Shown here: piece after piece, positions 1 through 11,881 of the stretch | Layout of the letters: each line of letters begins with the position of its first letter | Numbering within the stretch: position 1 is the first letter of the stretch | Assembly: GCF_030123505.1 (NCBI RefSeq) | Contig: NZ_CP126115.1 | Span: forward strand, 4,478,001-4,542,000 | Source of the DNA: Neobacillus sp. YX16 | GTDB taxonomy: Bacteria > Bacillota > Bacilli > Bacillales > Cytobacillaceae | Direction of reading: 5' to 3' | DNA: 64,000 nucleotides | Made by a program: the position numbers and the translations under genes | Notes under the pieces: generated by a model | What the model was told of the DNA's origin: nothing | The model's input: only the letters and a program-made list of their open reading frames with translations | Databases searched by the model: none

Positions 1-1385
<1,385 letters not shown>

Positions 1386-1411
1386 ATTTCACACCTATTA
1401 AAGGGAAAAGA

Positions 1412-1432
1412 CGCTGAATTATCCATTCAGCG
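1412..1432 (-). terminator. Hairpin between bcd and buk
   Basis: Perfect 8-bp stem CGCTGAAT/ATTCAGCG with a 5-base loop, followed on the minus strand by TCTTTTCCCTTT. An outer AAAGGG/CCCTTT pairing can extend it. It looks like an intrinsic terminator, probably leaky, inside the bkd cluster. Confidence 0.6.
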
Positions 1433-1452
1433 CTCTATCCCTTTTTATTTTC

Positions 1453-2547
1453 TTAGCGACGACTTAAAATATGGTGGCCATTTTGCAAGAATTGGCTGCG
1501 TGAATTACGCATTTTTTCAATTCTTTCTTCCGCCATTCTATCTGCTGCAACATAAGTTGGGATGCCGTCGCGCTTTGAAATTGCAATTACCTTTTCGATA
1601 CTTGCATAGATTTGATCAACTTTTTTCATTGCCCGTTCATGGTTATACCCATAAAGTTCATCTGCAACGTTGATAACACCGCCAGCATTAATGACGTAAT
1701 CAGGAGCATAAACAATACCCATTTCATGGATAAGATCTCCGTGACGAGTATCTTTTAACTGGTTATTGGCAGAACCCGCGATAACTTTAGCTTTAAGCTG
1801 TGGAATCGTATCATCATTAACGGTTGCACCTAGTGCACATGGAGCATAAATATCACATTCAACGCCATAAATTTCATTTGGTTCTACTGCACGAGCACCG
1901 AAATCCTCTACTGCACGCTGAACTGCTTCTTTATTAATATCGGTAACAATTAATTGTGCTCCTTCTTCATGCAGGTATTTACAAAGTGTGTAGGCAACAT
2001 TCCCAACGCCTTGAATCGCAACCACTTTTCCTTCTAAGGAATCAGTACCAAAAGCTTCTTTTGCAGCTGCTTTCATACCAACGTACACACCATATGCCGT
2101 TACAGGCGAAGGGTTGCCTGATGATCCGAAAGCAGGTGAAATACCAGTGACATAGTCTGTTTCTTCATGGATTAAATCCATATCTGCAACCGTTGTTCCT
2201 ACATCTTCTGCAGTAATATATCTTCCATTTAAACCTTGAATATAGCGTCCGAATGCACGGAATAACTCTTCACTCTTATCCTTACGAGGGTCACCAATAA
2301 TAACTGTTTTTCCTCCACCAAGGTTTAACCCTGCAGCTGCATTTTTGTAGGTCATACCTTTTGCTAATCTTAGCGCATCTTCAATTGCTGCTGCTTCAGA
2401 TTCATATGTCCACATACGAGTTCCTCCCAAAGCAGGGCCTAATGTGGTATCGTGTATCGCAATAATTGCTTTTAATCCAGATTGTTTATCTTGGCAAAAT
2501 ACAACTTGCTCGTAATCATATTGTTCTAAGTACTTGAAAATTTCCAT
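1453..2547 (-). CDS. bcd: Leucine dehydrogenase
   Basis: NAD-dependent Leu/Val/Ile dehydrogenase, 364 residues, of the Glu/Leu/Phe/Val dehydrogenase family. It deaminates branched-chain amino acids to the 2-oxo acids used by the Bkd complex and for iso/anteiso fatty acid primers. The substrate and catalytic region ([10 protein letters not shown], then [14 protein letters not shown] with the catalytic Lys) and the Rossmann segment [14 protein letters not shown] are visible. ATG 2547 has a strong GAGGAGGATGTTCAC leader. It lies 38 bases behind ptb in the same transcription unit. Confidence 0.97.
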   Translation of the reverse strand: MEIFKYLEQYDYEQVVFCQDKQSGLKAIIAIHDTTLGPALGGTRMWTYESEAAAIEDALRLAKGMTYKNAAAGLNLGGGKTVIIGDPRKDKSEELFRAFGRYIQGLNGRYITAEDVGTTVADMDLIHEETDYVTGISPAFGSSGNPSPVTAYGVYVGMKAAAKEAFGTDSLEGKVVAIQGVGNVAYTLCKYLHEEGAQLIVTDINKEAVQRAVEDFGARAVEPNEIYGVECDIYAPCALGATVNDDTIPQLKAKVIAGSANNQLKDTRHGDLIHEMGIVYAPDYVINAGGVINVADELYGYNHERAMKKVDQIYASIEKVIAISKRDGIPTYVAADRMAEERIEKMRNSRSQFLQNGHHILSRR

Positions 2548-2585
2548 GTGAACATCCTCCTCTAATTTGAAACCTGCACTAAATA

Positions 2586-3494
2586 CTATTTGGTTACAGA
2601 GCAGATGGCGAGTGCAAGTGAATATAGCTTACTTTCCGCCGAATCAGCTCTAGAAGTTAATACGATGGGAGCCTTTGCGCCTGCAATAACAGCCCCTACT
2701 TTTGCTTTTGCAAAATAAATTAATGACTTATATAAGACGTTTCCAACCTCAATAGTAGGAACTAATAAAATATCAGCTCTTCCGGCTACTTCACTTTGAA
2801 TTCCTTTGTGTTCAGCAGCTAAAGCAGAAACGGCATTATCTAATGCTAATGGACCATCTACAATACAGCCAGTGATCTGCCCTCGTTTATTCATAACACT
2901 TAATGCAGCAGCATCAATAGTCGCTTGCATGGCCGGATTTACTACTTCAACAGCAGCTATAGGAGCAACCTTTGGATATTCTATTCCAATTGCCCTAGCC
3001 AGGGCTGCAGCATTTTTTATCATTTGAGCTTTTTGCTCTAATTCAGGGGCAATGTTCATCCCTGCATCCGTAACGATGGTAAAACGATCGAAATCTGGAA
3101 CCTCAAAAACAGCCACGTGTGATAGAATATTTCCCGTCCTAAGACCGTACTCTTTATTTAGAACTGCTTTTAATAGGGAGCTTGTAGGGATATTCCCTTT
3201 CATTAATACGGTTGCTTCCTTCGTAGATACAGCCTTAACTGCCAGCTCTGCAGCCATCTCGTTTGAGTCTGCATGAACAATAGTAAGCTTCTTGTTACTT
3301 TTATGCTGGCCTTTGTTCTTAACGTTTACTATCATCTTAATTTTTTCTTTATCACCAAATAATATAAAATTGGCGAGATTCCGGTTTAATGCTTCGATAA
3401 CTGCTTCGATGACTTCTTCATCTTCTGCCACTGCAACTGCTACGGTGTTGCCCTCCAGCTGGGTTGCTTTGTATATCAGTGATTCAAGCAACAA
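2586..3494 (-). CDS. ptb: Phosphate butyryltransferase
   Basis: Converts butyryl- or branched acyl-CoA to acyl phosphate for Buk. It has 302 residues of the phosphate acetyl/butyryltransferase family, with conserved segments [20 protein letters not shown] and [15 protein letters not shown]. No ATG fits the N-terminus; the best start is TTG at 3494, followed by a second TTG. A GAGAAAGGG stretch lies about 12 bases upstream. It is the first gene of the bkd cluster and lies directly downstream of a sigma-54 promoter, so BkdR very likely controls it. Confidence 0.94.
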   Translation of the reverse strand: MLLESLIYKATQLEGNTVAVAVAEDEEVIEAVIEALNRNLANFILFGDKEKIKMIVNVKNKGQHKSNKKLTIVHADSNEMAAELAVKAVSTKEATVLMKGNIPTSSLLKAVLNKEYGLRTGNILSHVAVFEVPDFDRFTIVTDAGMNIAPELEQKAQMIKNAAALARAIGIEYPKVAPIAAVEVVNPAMQATIDAAALSVMNKRGQITGCIVDGPLALDNAVSALAAEHKGIQSEVAGRADILLVPTIEVGNVLYKSLIYFAKAKVGAVIAGAKAPIVLTSRADSAESKLYSLALAICSVTK

Positions 3495-3541
3495 GTTGTC
3501 ATCAACCCTTTCTCTTCAACTGCAACTCCATTATTGTAATA

Positions 3542-3557
3542 TGCAAAATCCGTGCCA
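3542..3557 (-). promoter_or_regulatory. Sigma-54 (-24/-12) promoter of the ptb-bcd-buk-lpdV operon
   Basis: On the minus strand the sequence TGGCACGGATTTTGCA gives TGGCAC-N5-TTGCA, a perfect match to the sigma-54 consensus. It lies about 48 bases before the ptb start and immediately behind bkdR, the sigma-54 enhancer-binding activator known to switch on the bkd operon in Bacillus. Confidence 0.9.
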
Positions 3558-3624
3558 AGTTGAAATTACTGAAAACGCTTTACCGGCCGAAATAATACAT
3601 GCAATTTTCTTCGTACTGTGAAAT

Positions 3625-5700
3625 TTATTGCATGCTATTATTTTCAAGTTTATATTTTTCTAGCTTATAATAAAGATTCCTCACCGATAACCCTAGCGCC
3701 TTAGCTGTTGCCGTCTTATTACCATTATAACGGTGAAGCGTTTGCTGGATAATCTCTGCTTCATAATCTTCTATCATTGCATTTAAAGAGCGATCCTGTT
3801 GGATTGATTCACTATGATCTGTTACTAACGGTTCACTACTCTTTTTTTTAGGTCGCAGTTCTGGAAGGTGATGTACATTAATGAATGTTTCATAATAATT
3901 CATAAAGATTATCGCCCTGCCCAGAATATTCTCTAGTTCCCGCACATTCCCAGGCCAATCATAATTCACTAATTTAAGCAGAGCAGCTTGGGAAACCCCT
4001 TCAACATTTCTCCCGTAATCCAAATTAATTTTTTCAATAAGCCTTTCACACAGTACAGGAATTTCTTCTTTCCGATTTCGGAGTGGAGGTATATGTATTG
4101 GCATACGATTTAAACGATAGTATAAGTCTTCCCTAAAAGAACCTTTCGCAATTCCTTTTTCAAGATTCACATGGGTTGCCGCAATAATTCTAACATTTAT
4201 CGTAACTGGCTTTGTACCACCTACACGTGTGATTTCATTTTCTTGCAATACCCTGAGTAATTTCGCCTGAGTATTGGCAGAAAGTTCGCCTATTTCATCG
4301 AGGAAGATACTTCCGTTATTGGCCTCTTCAAAATAGCCCCGTTTCCCTCCTCTTTTTGCCCCTGAAAAAGCTCCTTCTTCATAACCAAATAATTCACTCT
4401 CCAGAAGGGACTCCGAAATTGCTGCACAATTAACGCGAATAAATTTGTTGTACTTACGATCACTTGCATTATGTATGGCGTGGGCAAATAATTCTTTTCC
4501 TGTACCGGATTCACCCCGTAACAGGACTGTCGCAGGTGTTTTTGCCCCTAGCTTAGCCTGTTCAATCGCTAGAGTCATTTCTTCAGAACTGCCGATAATA
4601 TCCTCGAAGGTGTACTTTGCTTCAAGAGTGCGAATGATTTGACGAGCACGGTTCAATTCTCTGTTTAGGGTTTTAATTTCTGACATGTCATGAATAACCC
4701 CAACGCTGCCTTTTAGTTTTCCTTTAACAATAATCGGGGCGACATTGACAATTACTTCACGTTTATTTGCACCTACTCGCATTGGTACCCCACGGACCGC
4801 TCTTCTTGTTTGGAGTACCTTCATATGCATACTTTCACCTTCGGATATATCTGCAGTCGCTGGTTGTCCAATAACCTGTTCTTGTGTAAGACCGGTAAGA
4901 CGTGTATATGCTGGATTAATAAGCAGACCTCTGCCATTTTCATCAACTACTGAAATAGCATCATCACTAGAATGAATGATTGCCTGCAGCATAGTTTGGA
5001 TTTCTTTTAAATCGGTAATTTCCTCTGCAAGATTCACTACTTCTGTGATATCTTTGAAAACAGCGAAAGCACCAATTAAGGTTCCATTTTCTTCGATGAT
5101 GGGAATACGTGTTGTAATTATTTTTCTCCCATTCCCCAGAACCATTTCTTGATTCGTTTCTGTTCTTCTTGTTTCCAGGATTAAAGGCAGTCTACTTTCC
5201 GGTATTACCTCAACCACGTATTTCCCAATTGCTTGGTCCCGTTTCACACCTGTCATTTCTTCGGCTCGGCGATTAAATAAAATCACGAACCCTTTTGCAT
5301 CAATCACCAGCATCCCATCATTTGTGGCATTAAAAATTAGTTCTTGCTGATAGGAGGCATTTTGATGTTTAACGATTAATTCTTCCTTTTCTTCAAGAAG
5401 CCTTGCAAGAAGAAATGCAACACTGCCAGGAATTAAAACGGTTTTCTTGTCCTTGGTGCTCCTTAACTCTTGAAACACATGTTCATTTCCTGTTACTTCA
5501 ATAATAATATCGATATTTTCACTTAAAAACGGCTTCCAATCAATTCCGATTTTAATACCCAAACTCTGCGCTAAAAAGATACCCGGTGCATCTAAATTTC
5601 TGTCAATGACAGCCTTAACCTGAAGGACTTCTGTTTCATTGAGCAGCTTAAGGACCGCTGTACCACCCTTACCGGCGCCAACAATCATAACATTTTGCAT
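3625..5700 (-). CDS. bkdR: Sigma-54-dependent transcriptional activator BkdR
   Basis: Enhancer-binding activator of 691 residues. Domains in order: an N-terminal Rossmann-like segment ([13 protein letters not shown]), two PAS domains (about 115-225 and 235-345), an AAA+ domain with Walker A GESGTGKE near residue 398 and the sigma-54 contact loop GAFSGA, and a C-terminal Fis-type helix-turn-helix ([18 protein letters not shown]). GAFSGA departs from the usual GAFTGA by one conservative change. In B. subtilis the orthologue responds to branched-chain amino acids. The ATG has AAAGGGGCGG upstream. Its target promoter lies just behind its stop codon. Confidence 0.95.
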   Translation of the reverse strand: MQNVMIVGAGKGGTAVLKLLNETEVLQVKAVIDRNLDAPGIFLAQSLGIKIGIDWKPFLSENIDIIIEVTGNEHVFQELRSTKDKKTVLIPGSVAFLLARLLEEKEELIVKHQNASYQQELIFNATNDGMLVIDAKGFVILFNRRAEEMTGVKRDQAIGKYVVEVIPESRLPLILETRRTETNQEMVLGNGRKIITTRIPIIEENGTLIGAFAVFKDITEVVNLAEEITDLKEIQTMLQAIIHSSDDAISVVDENGRGLLINPAYTRLTGLTQEQVIGQPATADISEGESMHMKVLQTRRAVRGVPMRVGANKREVIVNVAPIIVKGKLKGSVGVIHDMSEIKTLNRELNRARQIIRTLEAKYTFEDIIGSSEEMTLAIEQAKLGAKTPATVLLRGESGTGKELFAHAIHNASDRKYNKFIRVNCAAISESLLESELFGYEEGAFSGAKRGGKRGYFEEANNGSIFLDEIGELSANTQAKLLRVLQENEITRVGGTKPVTINVRIIAATHVNLEKGIAKGSFREDLYYRLNRMPIHIPPLRNRKEEIPVLCERLIEKINLDYGRNVEGVSQAALLKLVNYDWPGNVRELENILGRAIIFMNYYETFINVHHLPELRPKKKSSEPLVTDHSESIQQDRSLNAMIEDYEAEIIQQTLHRYNGNKTATAKALGLSVRNLYYKLEKYKLENNSMQ

Positions 5701-5797
5701 TTTTCCGCCCCTTTATTATAAAAGAAGATTTTTTCATACAATCTAATCGAAAACATGCAATATTTTTCACTATCTATTCTATATTTTTTTAGTTATC

Positions 5798-5826
5798 TTG
5801 ACAAATTTTATCTTTGTACTAATATT
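5798..5826 (+). promoter_or_regulatory. Sigma-A-like promoter before the DUF2627 gene
   Basis: TTGACA at 5798-5803, a 17-base spacer and AATATT at 5821-5826. It lies about 50 bases before the start codon of the small membrane protein gene. A TATAAT-like hexamer slightly downstream could be an alternative -10. Confidence 0.5.
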
Positions 5827-5878
5827 TCCTTGAGGGTATAATTCTTACGACTTACTAAACAATTGGAAGGATTTAATT

Positions 5879-6112
5879 ATGAAGCGGATTATTGCTTTAC
5901 TTGTACTAGTTATTCCAGGCTTCTTAGCTGGCTTTGGGATTAAATTAATGCGTGATATGACATTTGGGATTCTTCAAAGCCCAATCCCTTTCTTATGGCT
6001 GCAATTTCTTTTAGGACTGATTCTATTCATTGGTGGTTTAGCATTTGTAGCAGGCTTCATTTTTCACCGTGACAGAAAAAGTAATAAGGTACAGGATCGA
6101 TTTAAAAAATAA
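5879..6112 (+). CDS. Small membrane protein, DUF2627 family (YqzF-like)
   Basis: A 77-residue protein with two predicted membrane helices (about residues 4-22 and 38-64) joined by a loop containing MRDMTFG and ending in a basic tail. Size, topology and location beside bkdR and the GDPD gene fit the uncharacterised DUF2627/YqzF family of Bacillus. Start ATG with GGAAGGATTTAATT upstream. It converges on the GDPD gene and shares a bidirectional terminator with it. Function unknown. Confidence 0.8.
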   Translation: MKRIIALLVLVIPGFLAGFGIKLMRDMTFGILQSPIPFLWLQFLLGLILFIGGLAFVAGFIFHRDRKSNKVQDRFKK

Positions 6113-6136
6113 AAAGAGGCCATTATGGTCTCTTTT
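6112..6136. terminator. Bidirectional terminator between the DUF2627 and GDPD genes
   Basis: Stem AAAAGAG-CC with ATTA loop and GG-CTCTTTT. A-rich and T-rich flanks let it work for both converging genes; it overlaps the stop codon of the first. Confidence 0.75.
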
Positions 6137-6851
6137 CATATTGTTTCTTAATTTTCAAAGCCTTTACCGGATCGTCTGTAATGATCGAAGTACAGTTTAG
6201 TTTGTAAAGCCTCTCCATATCAGTATCTTTATTAACAGTATAGGGTCTGACAGCTATTCCATTTTCAATTGCACCTTTGATAATTTCATCTGTTACTGAC
6301 GCTAACTTCGGATGAATCCCTTGAGCACGAATGGATTGAGCATAAACCCATGGCATATAGATTCGCTCATTAAATAGAGGAGCTGTCTCGATTTCAGGCG
6401 CTGACCGATAACTTAAGACAATACTGTAATGATTAAAAGAAGAAATGATAATCCGATTACTCAAATTAAATCTTCGAACAAGATGAATTACCTTTTCTTC
6501 CATTCCTTCATACGGAAATAGATTATTTTTCAACTCTATGTTACAAACAAGTTGATTGGATTGCATCCATTCAAGAACCTCAATCAATGAGGGGATAGGC
6601 TCTTTATTCACCCCTTTTTTATTGGCATTTAATTTTCTTATTTCTTTAAAGGTGAAATTTTTCACGAAACCCTTACCACTTGTTGTCCGATCAAGTTTTT
6701 CATCATGGATGACAACCACTTCACCGTCCTTTGTTAACTGGACATCCAGCTCTAAGCCGTCGGCTCCTGCCTTTTGTGCAGCAATAAATGCACTCATTGT
6801 ATTTTCAGCAAACGCTGAAGAATAACCTCGATGCGCAAAAATCTGTGTCAT
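6123..6851 (-). CDS. Glycerophosphodiester phosphodiesterase (YqiK-like)
   Basis: Cytosolic GDPD-family enzyme of 242 residues that cleaves glycerophosphodiesters to glycerol-3-phosphate and an alcohol. The family signatures are present: FAHRGYSSAFAENT with the catalytic His-Arg pair near residue 7, LELDVQLTKDGEVVVIHDE with the metal ligands and second His, and the C-terminal TVNKDTDMERL. No signal peptide is seen, so it probably acts on intracellular lipid-derived diesters. It corresponds in position to yqiK of B. subtilis. Confidence 0.93.
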   Translation of the reverse strand: MTQIFAHRGYSSAFAENTMSAFIAAQKAGADGLELDVQLTKDGEVVVIHDEKLDRTTSGKGFVKNFTFKEIRKLNANKKGVNKEPIPSLIEVLEWMQSNQLVCNIELKNNLFPYEGMEEKVIHLVRRFNLSNRIIISSFNHYSIVLSYRSAPEIETAPLFNERIYMPWVYAQSIRAQGIHPKLASVTDEIIKGAIENGIAVRPYTVNKDTDMERLYKLNCTSIITDDPVKALKIKKQYEKRP

Positions 6852-6887
6852 TTTTTCACTTCCTAACTAAATGAATGGAGGATCACA

Positions 6888-7022
6888 ATGAAACCTTTAC
6901 AATTATCACCTGAAACTGCCATTAAGCTTGCCGAAAAATTAAATGTTCCGTTAGAACAGCTTATGCATATGCCTCAGCATATACTTATTCAAAAATTAAT
7001 GGAACTAGAAAAAGAAAAATAA
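6888..7022 (+). CDS. YycC-like small protein
   Basis: A 44-residue frame with ATG at 6888 behind AATGGAGGATCACA. The product begins MKPLQLSPETAIKLAEKLNV and continues with PLEQLMHMPQHILIQKLME, which I recognise as the small uncharacterised YycC family of Bacillaceae. It is soluble and helical, with no membrane segment. It stands alone between the divergent GDPD gene and the convergent spo0A, ending at a shared terminator. Function unknown. Confidence 0.8.
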   Translation: MKPLQLSPETAIKLAEKLNVPLEQLMHMPQHILIQKLMELEKEK

Positions 7023-7039
7023 ATGAACTTAGGACATAA

Positions 7040-7070
7040 AAAAGCCTTCATTCCCGAGATGAAGGCTTTT
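7040..7070. terminator. Bidirectional terminator between yycC-like gene and spo0A
   Basis: AAAAGCCTTCAT, 7-base loop, ATGAAGGCTTTT with T-runs on both strands; a 12-bp perfect stem. Confidence 0.9.
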
Positions 7071-7092
7071 TTTCATTATATTATTGGTCTTT

Positions 7093-7884
7093 TCAAGAAG
7101 CCTTATGCTCTAAACGAAGCTTATCAGCAACCATAGCAATAAACTCGGAGTTTGTAGGCTTTGCCTTGGACATGCTTACTGTGTAACCAAACAAGGATGA
7201 AATGGAATCGATATTTCCACGACTCCACGCTACTTCGATGGCATGACGTATTGCACGCTCCACACGGCTTGCTGTGGTGTTATATTTCTTTGCAATATCA
7301 GGGTATAACACTTTCGTAATCGAGCCAAGTAATTCAATATCGTTATAAACCATTGAAATGGCTTCACGCAAGTATAAGTATCCTTTGATATGTGCTGGAA
7401 CACCAATTTCATGAATAATACTTGTAATGCTGGCATCTAGATTTCTCGGTTTATTTTCAGTGTGTGAACGATAATTTCCAGAAGCTGCCTTCCTGCTTAC
7501 CTGACTGGTTTTACCGCTTACTTGACGGATATGGTTGCCTAAATTCTCCATATCAAAAGGTTTCAAAATAAAATACGAAGCACCAAGCTCTACAGCCTTC
7601 TTCGTAACGTCTTCTTGTCCAAATGCAGTCAACATAATAACATTTGGAATTGCTCCCTTTTTGAGCTCTCTTAAGCGCTCTAGGACGGCTAAACCATCTA
7701 GGTGAGGCATAATAATATCTAAAACGAGTACATCCGTATCCGTTGATTCAAGAAGTTCTAAACAATCCTGACCATTATGAGCAATACCCGCAATTTCCAT
7801 ATCATCTTGGGAAGAAATATAGTCCTCTAATAATCCAACTAACTCCCTATTATCATCCACGACACAAACTTTAATCTTTTTCAC
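7093..7884 (-). CDS. spo0A: Sporulation master response regulator Spo0A
   Basis: Phosphorelay response regulator that switches the cell into sporulation. The receiver domain (about 1-125) has the acidic pair VVDDN, the phospho-acceptor Asp56 in [12 protein letters not shown] and the Lys in FILKPF. A variable linker leads to the DNA-binding effector domain with the strongly conserved [20 protein letters not shown]. The preferred start is GTG 7884: the GGAGGA ribosome site lies 7 bases before it but only 1 base before the upstream ATG at 7890, and GTG gives the B. subtilis numbering (Asp56). The upstream region has a sigma-H promoter and 0A boxes. Confidence 0.97.
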   Translation of the reverse strand: MKKIKVCVVDDNRELVGLLEDYISSQDDMEIAGIAHNGQDCLELLESTDTDVLVLDIIMPHLDGLAVLERLRELKKGAIPNVIMLTAFGQEDVTKKAVELGASYFILKPFDMENLGNHIRQVSGKTSQVSRKAASGNYRSHTENKPRNLDASITSIIHEIGVPAHIKGYLYLREAISMVYNDIELLGSITKVLYPDIAKKYNTTASRVERAIRHAIEVAWSRGNIDSISSLFGYTVSMSKAKPTNSEFIAMVADKLRLEHKAS

Positions 7885-7965
7885 TTTCATATCCTCCTCA
7901 AGTCCAAATGGTCATATCTCTATTTTACATTAATTTTTTATTCTCTTAATTCTATTCTAAATTAG

Positions 7966-7994
7966 AAATTCGACAATGCAACTAAAATTCCTCT
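7966..7994 (-). promoter_or_regulatory. Sigma-H promoter of spo0A overlapping a 0A box
   Basis: On the minus strand AGAGGAATT, a spacer of 11 bases, then GTCGAATTT fit the sigma-H consensus (AGGAWWW and GAAT). The -10 region contains TGTCGAA (7969-7975), the exact 0A box, so Spo0A-P can bind its own promoter, as in B. subtilis. Confidence 0.75.
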
Positions 7995-8098
7995 AGTTTT
8001 TTTAATATTTCTTAAAATAGTGAGAAAATCTCATCTTTTCTTTGTTTTCCTTTAAGTTTCGACTAAATTCGCACTTATGTCAGATTATTCCATGATTT

Positions 8099-8105
8099 TG
8101 TCGAA
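8099..8105. promoter_or_regulatory. Second 0A box upstream of spo0A
   Basis: TGTCGAA on the plus strand (TTCGACA on the minus strand), about 125 bases upstream of the sigma-H promoter. A weaker TTCGACT lies at about 8058. Confidence 0.55.
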
Positions 8106-8119
8106 ATAACTTTATGTAA

Positions 8120-8152
8120 AAACAAAATAGGCTTTTATCGCCTATTTTGTTT
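8120..8152 (-). terminator. Terminator of spoIVB
   Basis: AAACAAAATAGG, 9-base loop, CCTATTTTGTTT followed by further T-rich sequence on the minus strand, directly behind spoIVB. Confidence 0.85.
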
Positions 8153-8170
8153 GAATTACTGATTTTAGTT

Positions 8171-9460
8171 TTAGCTAGCCTTTTCTATAGGTTTTTCGTA
8201 TATGTTAATTCCTGCTTCATTTAACATCCATTCAATGTGTACTCCATAACCAGAAGTTGGATCATTGACAAAGACATGTGTTACTGCTCCAATTAGCTTT
8301 CCGTCCTGGATAATCGGACTTCCGCTCATCCCCTGAACGATTCCTCCAGTTTTTTCTAAAAGCTTTGGATCTGTTACTTTTAAAACCATGCCTTTTGTTG
8401 CTGGAAATTTCTGCGGGATCGTGCTGACAATTTCAATTTCAAATTCTTCTACCCTGTCATTATCTACCACTGTTAAAATTTTTGCTGGCCCTTCCTTCAC
8501 TTGGTGAGATAAAGCAATTGGAAGAGGTTTATCCAAAATTCCATTCTTTAACTCTTTATTTAATACTCCGAATATGCCAAATGGGCTGTTTTTTGTGATG
8601 TTTCCGACAATTTCACGGTCTGAAGAGAATCGTGCAAGCTTTTCTCCTGGGTCGCCATTACTGCCTTTTTCAATGGAGGTAACCGTAGACCGAACGATTT
8701 GACCATCTTCTACTACAATTGGCTTTTTCGTATCCATATCAGAAATGACATGCCCGAGGGCACCATATTTTTTTGATTGTGGATGAACAAATGTCATAGT
8801 TCCAATCCCTGCAGCTGAATCACGAATATATAATCCAAGCTTATAGGAGTTTTCTCCCTCATCTTTAAGGGGAGTTAGTTTCGTTGTGAACTTTCCGCTA
8901 TCCCTGCTAATAACCATATCTAATGCTTTTCCGCTTTGTCCTGCATTTTGTACAAAGGGAGCCACATCTGTCATTTTTTCAATTTTATTACCATTGATTT
9001 CTGTAATAATATCACCGATTTTGATACCTGCTATTTCACCAGGTGATTTTTTTCCATCTTCAGTATTAACTAAATGGTGACCTACGACCAATACGCCAAC
9101 CGTATTTAATTTAACACCTATGGATTGTCCGCCTGGCTGGACTCTGAAATCCTTTAAGACATTTACATCGACCTTTTTAACGGGTATCCCTGCAAACTCT
9201 AATAGCATTTCTTCTTTGCCTGAATCATTTGCTTTTAAGGATACATTGTTTTTATCTTGTTCAAGTGTGATATTTGAATTGAGAGATACTAAAGAGGCTG
9301 ATACCGGTACAGCCTTTTGAAAAGTATAATCTTGTCCTTCAAAGACTGTAATGGTCTTTGGTATATCAAGGTACTGCTGAAATGGCTGAAAATAAAGAAC
9401 GCTGATTAATGAAACAAGGAGAATTCCACCAATGATCTTTCTAATTATTTCTAACTTCAA
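8171..9460 (-). CDS. spoIVB: SpoIVB, sporulation signalling serine peptidase (S55)
   Basis: Forespore-made, secreted serine peptidase that signals across the intermembrane space to activate pro-sigma-K processing through SpoIVFA. It has an N-terminal membrane anchor, a PDZ domain (about 110-200, containing [20 protein letters not shown]) and the S55 peptidase domain with the active-site serine in [20 protein letters not shown]. The open frame runs up to GTG 9490, but the best start is TTG 9460: GAGGAG lies 10 bases upstream, and the product then begins with the short cytoplasmic tail [11 protein letters not shown] before the membrane helix. It sits between recN and spo0A as in B. subtilis. 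Confidence 0.95.
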   Translation of the reverse strand: MKLEIIRKIIGGILLVSLISVLYFQPFQQYLDIPKTITVFEGQDYTFQKAVPVSASLVSLNSNITLEQDKNNVSLKANDSGKEEMLLEFAGIPVKKVDVNVLKDFRVQPGGQSIGVKLNTVGVLVVGHHLVNTEDGKKSPGEIAGIKIGDIITEINGNKIEKMTDVAPFVQNAGQSGKALDMVISRDSGKFTTKLTPLKDEGENSYKLGLYIRDSAAGIGTMTFVHPQSKKYGALGHVISDMDTKKPIVVEDGQIVRSTVTSIEKGSNGDPGEKLARFSSDREIVGNITKNSPFGIFGVLNKELKNGILDKPLPIALSHQVKEGPAKILTVVDNDRVEEFEIEIVSTIPQKFPATKGMVLKVTDPKLLEKTGGIVQGMSGSPIIQDGKLIGAVTHVFVNDPTSGYGVHIEWMLNEAGINIYEKPIEKAS

Positions 9461-9556
9461 AATCTTCACTCTCCTCGCTTTGCGTTTCACTCACATCGAA
9501 ATGGCTACATCTTTAATTTTGCCTCCATTAGCAGCATTTATAACCTGAGACAACAT

Positions 9557-9585
9557 AAAAAAGCTCCCCTAATTGGGAAGCTTTT
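9557..9585 (-). terminator. Terminator of recN
   Basis: Stem AAAAGCT(T)CCC, loop, GGGGAGCTTTTTT on the minus strand, overlapping the last codons of recN. Confidence 0.75.
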
Positions 9586-11269
9586 CAATTTTTTTATTTT
9601 CAGATGCTAAAAACAGCAATTCTTCAGCATGTTTTTTCGTTAAATCGGTAATTTCAACGCCAGAAATCATTCGGCCAATTTCCCTTATTTTTTCTTCTAC
9701 ACCGAGTGGACTGACCGAAGTTTTGGTTCGCCCGCCTTTTGTCACTTTAGAAATAAACAAATGAGTATCTGCCATTGCAGCTACTTGTGGCAAATGGGAA
9801 ATACATAATACCTGTGAATCGACAGCTACTTTATAAATTTTTTCAGCTATCGATTGTGCTACCCTGCCGCTTACGCCAGTATCCACCTCATCAAAAATAA
9901 TGGAAGTAACTCCTTGGTGTTTCGAAAAAATACTTTTAAGTGCTAGCATTATCCTCGATAGTTCACCGCCAGAGGCAATTTTTGATAATGGCTTTAAGGG
10001 TTCACCTGGATTTGTTGAAATAAAATACTCCACGTGATCCACACCGTTTTTTGTAAAATGTGGCAAGACAGATTCAAAGCGGATTTCAAAAACTGTTTTT
10101 GCCATGTATAGTTCTTTCAATTCATTATGAATTAATTTTGTCAGCTTCCCAGCCCAGCGTTTTCGGAGCTCCGTCAGCTGTTTGGCTTCAAGACTTAAAT
10201 CCTTTTTAATGGAGGCTAGTTGTTTCTCTAATTGCCCTATATGTGTTTCTTTATTTTGCAATGTTTCTATTTCTTCTTCAATTTTCGCTGCATATTCTAA
10301 AATTTCTTCAATTGTTTTTCCATACTTCCGTTTTAACTGATTAATTTCATTTAATCTTTCTTCGATTGCATTTAACCGCTGTGGATCATATTCTAACTCA
10401 TCTAATTCATTTCTCAATGTGCGGGAAGCATCTTCTAATAGATAAAAGCTATTCATGACGGATTCATATAATTCTTTATAGGCGGAATCCAAAGCTGCAG
10501 CGTCCTCCAGTTGTCCCATTACCATACTAATCCAATCTAGCCCCTTTTGTTCTCCAGTTAGGGCATTATAACTGGATTGAACAGCATCGAAAACACGCTC
10601 AAAATTCACAAGCTTTCTTTTTTCTTCAAAAAGCTGCTCATCTTCATTAAGCTTTAAATTTGCATTTTGAATCTCGTCAAATTGAAATTGAATTAAATCT
10701 AATCGATGTGCTGTTTTTTGCTCATTCTCACTTAAAGACTTAAGTTTATGAAAAGTCTGTTCATAGCGATGAAACACTTCTTGGTATTCTGCTTGAGAAC
10801 GCGAAATTTCCTCAAAGCCAAATTGGTCAAGTAATAGTAGATGCCTGCTCTCATCCATTAAATCTTGGTGTTCATGCTGACTATGTATATCAACTAAGGT
10901 AGAACCCACTTCCCGTAGAGTTGAAATGGTCACAAGCTTACCATTGATTCTACAAACACTTTTGCCAGTCCGCGAAATATCCCTTCGTAAAACAACCATT
11001 CCCTCTTCAATTTCTATTCCGAACTCAAATGCTTTTGAAAACACCGGATGGTGCTCATCTATTTGAAATAGACCCTCAATTTCTGCCTTATCTTCCCCAT
11101 GTCTGACAAACTCAGCAGAGCCTCGGCCTCCTACCAGCAGATGAATTGCGTCAATAATTATTGATTTTCCTGCACCCGTTTCTCCTGTTAAAACAGTCAA
11201 GCCCTTGTCAAACGAAATGGCAAGGGCCTCAATAATGGCAAAGTTCTTAATCGATAATTCTGATAACAT
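9569..11269 (-). CDS. recN: DNA repair protein RecN
   Basis: SMC-like ATPase of 566 residues that helps gather and process double-strand breaks. The Walker A GETGAGKSIIIDAI lies near the N-terminus, a long coiled coil occupies about 155-365, and the C-terminal half has the ABC signature SGGELSRIMLAL and Walker B IIFDEVDTGVSG. It directly follows argR, separated by about 15 bases, as in B. subtilis. Start ATG 11269 with GGGGGGAAAGG-type sequence upstream. Confidence 0.97.
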   Translation of the reverse strand: MLSELSIKNFAIIEALAISFDKGLTVLTGETGAGKSIIIDAIHLLVGGRGSAEFVRHGEDKAEIEGLFQIDEHHPVFSKAFEFGIEIEEGMVVLRRDISRTGKSVCRINGKLVTISTLREVGSTLVDIHSQHEHQDLMDESRHLLLLDQFGFEEISRSQAEYQEVFHRYEQTFHKLKSLSENEQKTAHRLDLIQFQFDEIQNANLKLNEDEQLFEEKRKLVNFERVFDAVQSSYNALTGEQKGLDWISMVMGQLEDAAALDSAYKELYESVMNSFYLLEDASRTLRNELDELEYDPQRLNAIEERLNEINQLKRKYGKTIEEILEYAAKIEEEIETLQNKETHIGQLEKQLASIKKDLSLEAKQLTELRKRWAGKLTKLIHNELKELYMAKTVFEIRFESVLPHFTKNGVDHVEYFISTNPGEPLKPLSKIASGGELSRIMLALKSIFSKHQGVTSIIFDEVDTGVSGRVAQSIAEKIYKVAVDSQVLCISHLPQVAAMADTHLFISKVTKGGRTKTSVSPLGVEEKIREIGRMISGVEITDLTKKHAEELLFLASENKKIEKLPN

Positions 11270-11284
11270 GGTCCTTTCCCCCCA

Positions 11285-11734
11285 TTACAGCATGTCAAGG
11301 AAACGATTTGTGATCGTCTCTGTATCTTCAGGTGTACGACAGATGATTAAAATCGTATCGTCCCCACAGATGGTTCCTAATATTTCTTCCCAGTCAAGAT
11401 TATCAAGTAATGCACCGATTGCCATCGCATTTCCAGGCAGACATTTCATTACTAGTAAATGTCCAGCAGAATCTATACGAACAAATGCATCCATTAACGA
11501 CCTTTTTAATTTTTGCAATGGATTAAATCGTTGGTCTGCTGGAAGGCTATATTTGTATCTGCCATCTAACAATGGGACTTTAACCAAGTGCAGCTCTTTA
11601 ATATCCCTTGATACAGTTGCCTGCGTTACATTAAACCCAGCACTTTTTAACTCGTCAACAAGTTCATCCTGTGTTTCAATATCATTATTGGTGATAATTT
11701 CTCTAATTTTTATATGACGTTGACCTTTATTCAA
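11285..11734 (-). CDS. argR: Arginine repressor/activator ArgR (AhrC)
   Basis: Arginine-sensing hexameric regulator, 149 residues, the same length as B. subtilis AhrC. The N-terminal winged helix holds [15 protein letters not shown] and the C-terminal oligomerisation/arginine domain holds [20 protein letters not shown]. The frame is open 15 codons further, but TTG 11734 is preferred: GGGGTGA lies just upstream and the product then begins [13 protein letters not shown] like the B. subtilis protein. It is co-oriented with recN directly downstream. Confidence 0.96.
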   Translation of the reverse strand: MNKGQRHIKIREIITNNDIETQDELVDELKSAGFNVTQATVSRDIKELHLVKVPLLDGRYKYSLPADQRFNPLQKLKRSLMDAFVRIDSAGHLLVMKCLPGNAMAIGALLDNLDWEEILGTICGDDTILIICRTPEDTETITNRFLDML

Positions 11735-11881
11735 ATCATTCACCCCGTAATCATCAGAACATTTAGGTATTTTGTACAAAAATGTCGCTTATACCAATAT
11801 GTTAGCCCATTTTGCCTAGGATGTACAATGATTATTCAAGAGAAAAACTTGTCAAATTAAAAAGGAAGGATAAGCATATGC

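Noticed and set aside
1956..2150. Plus-strand frames inside bcd, ptb, bkdR and other minus-strand genes
   Set aside because: They are antisense shadows of well-identified genes without ribosome sites or family features.
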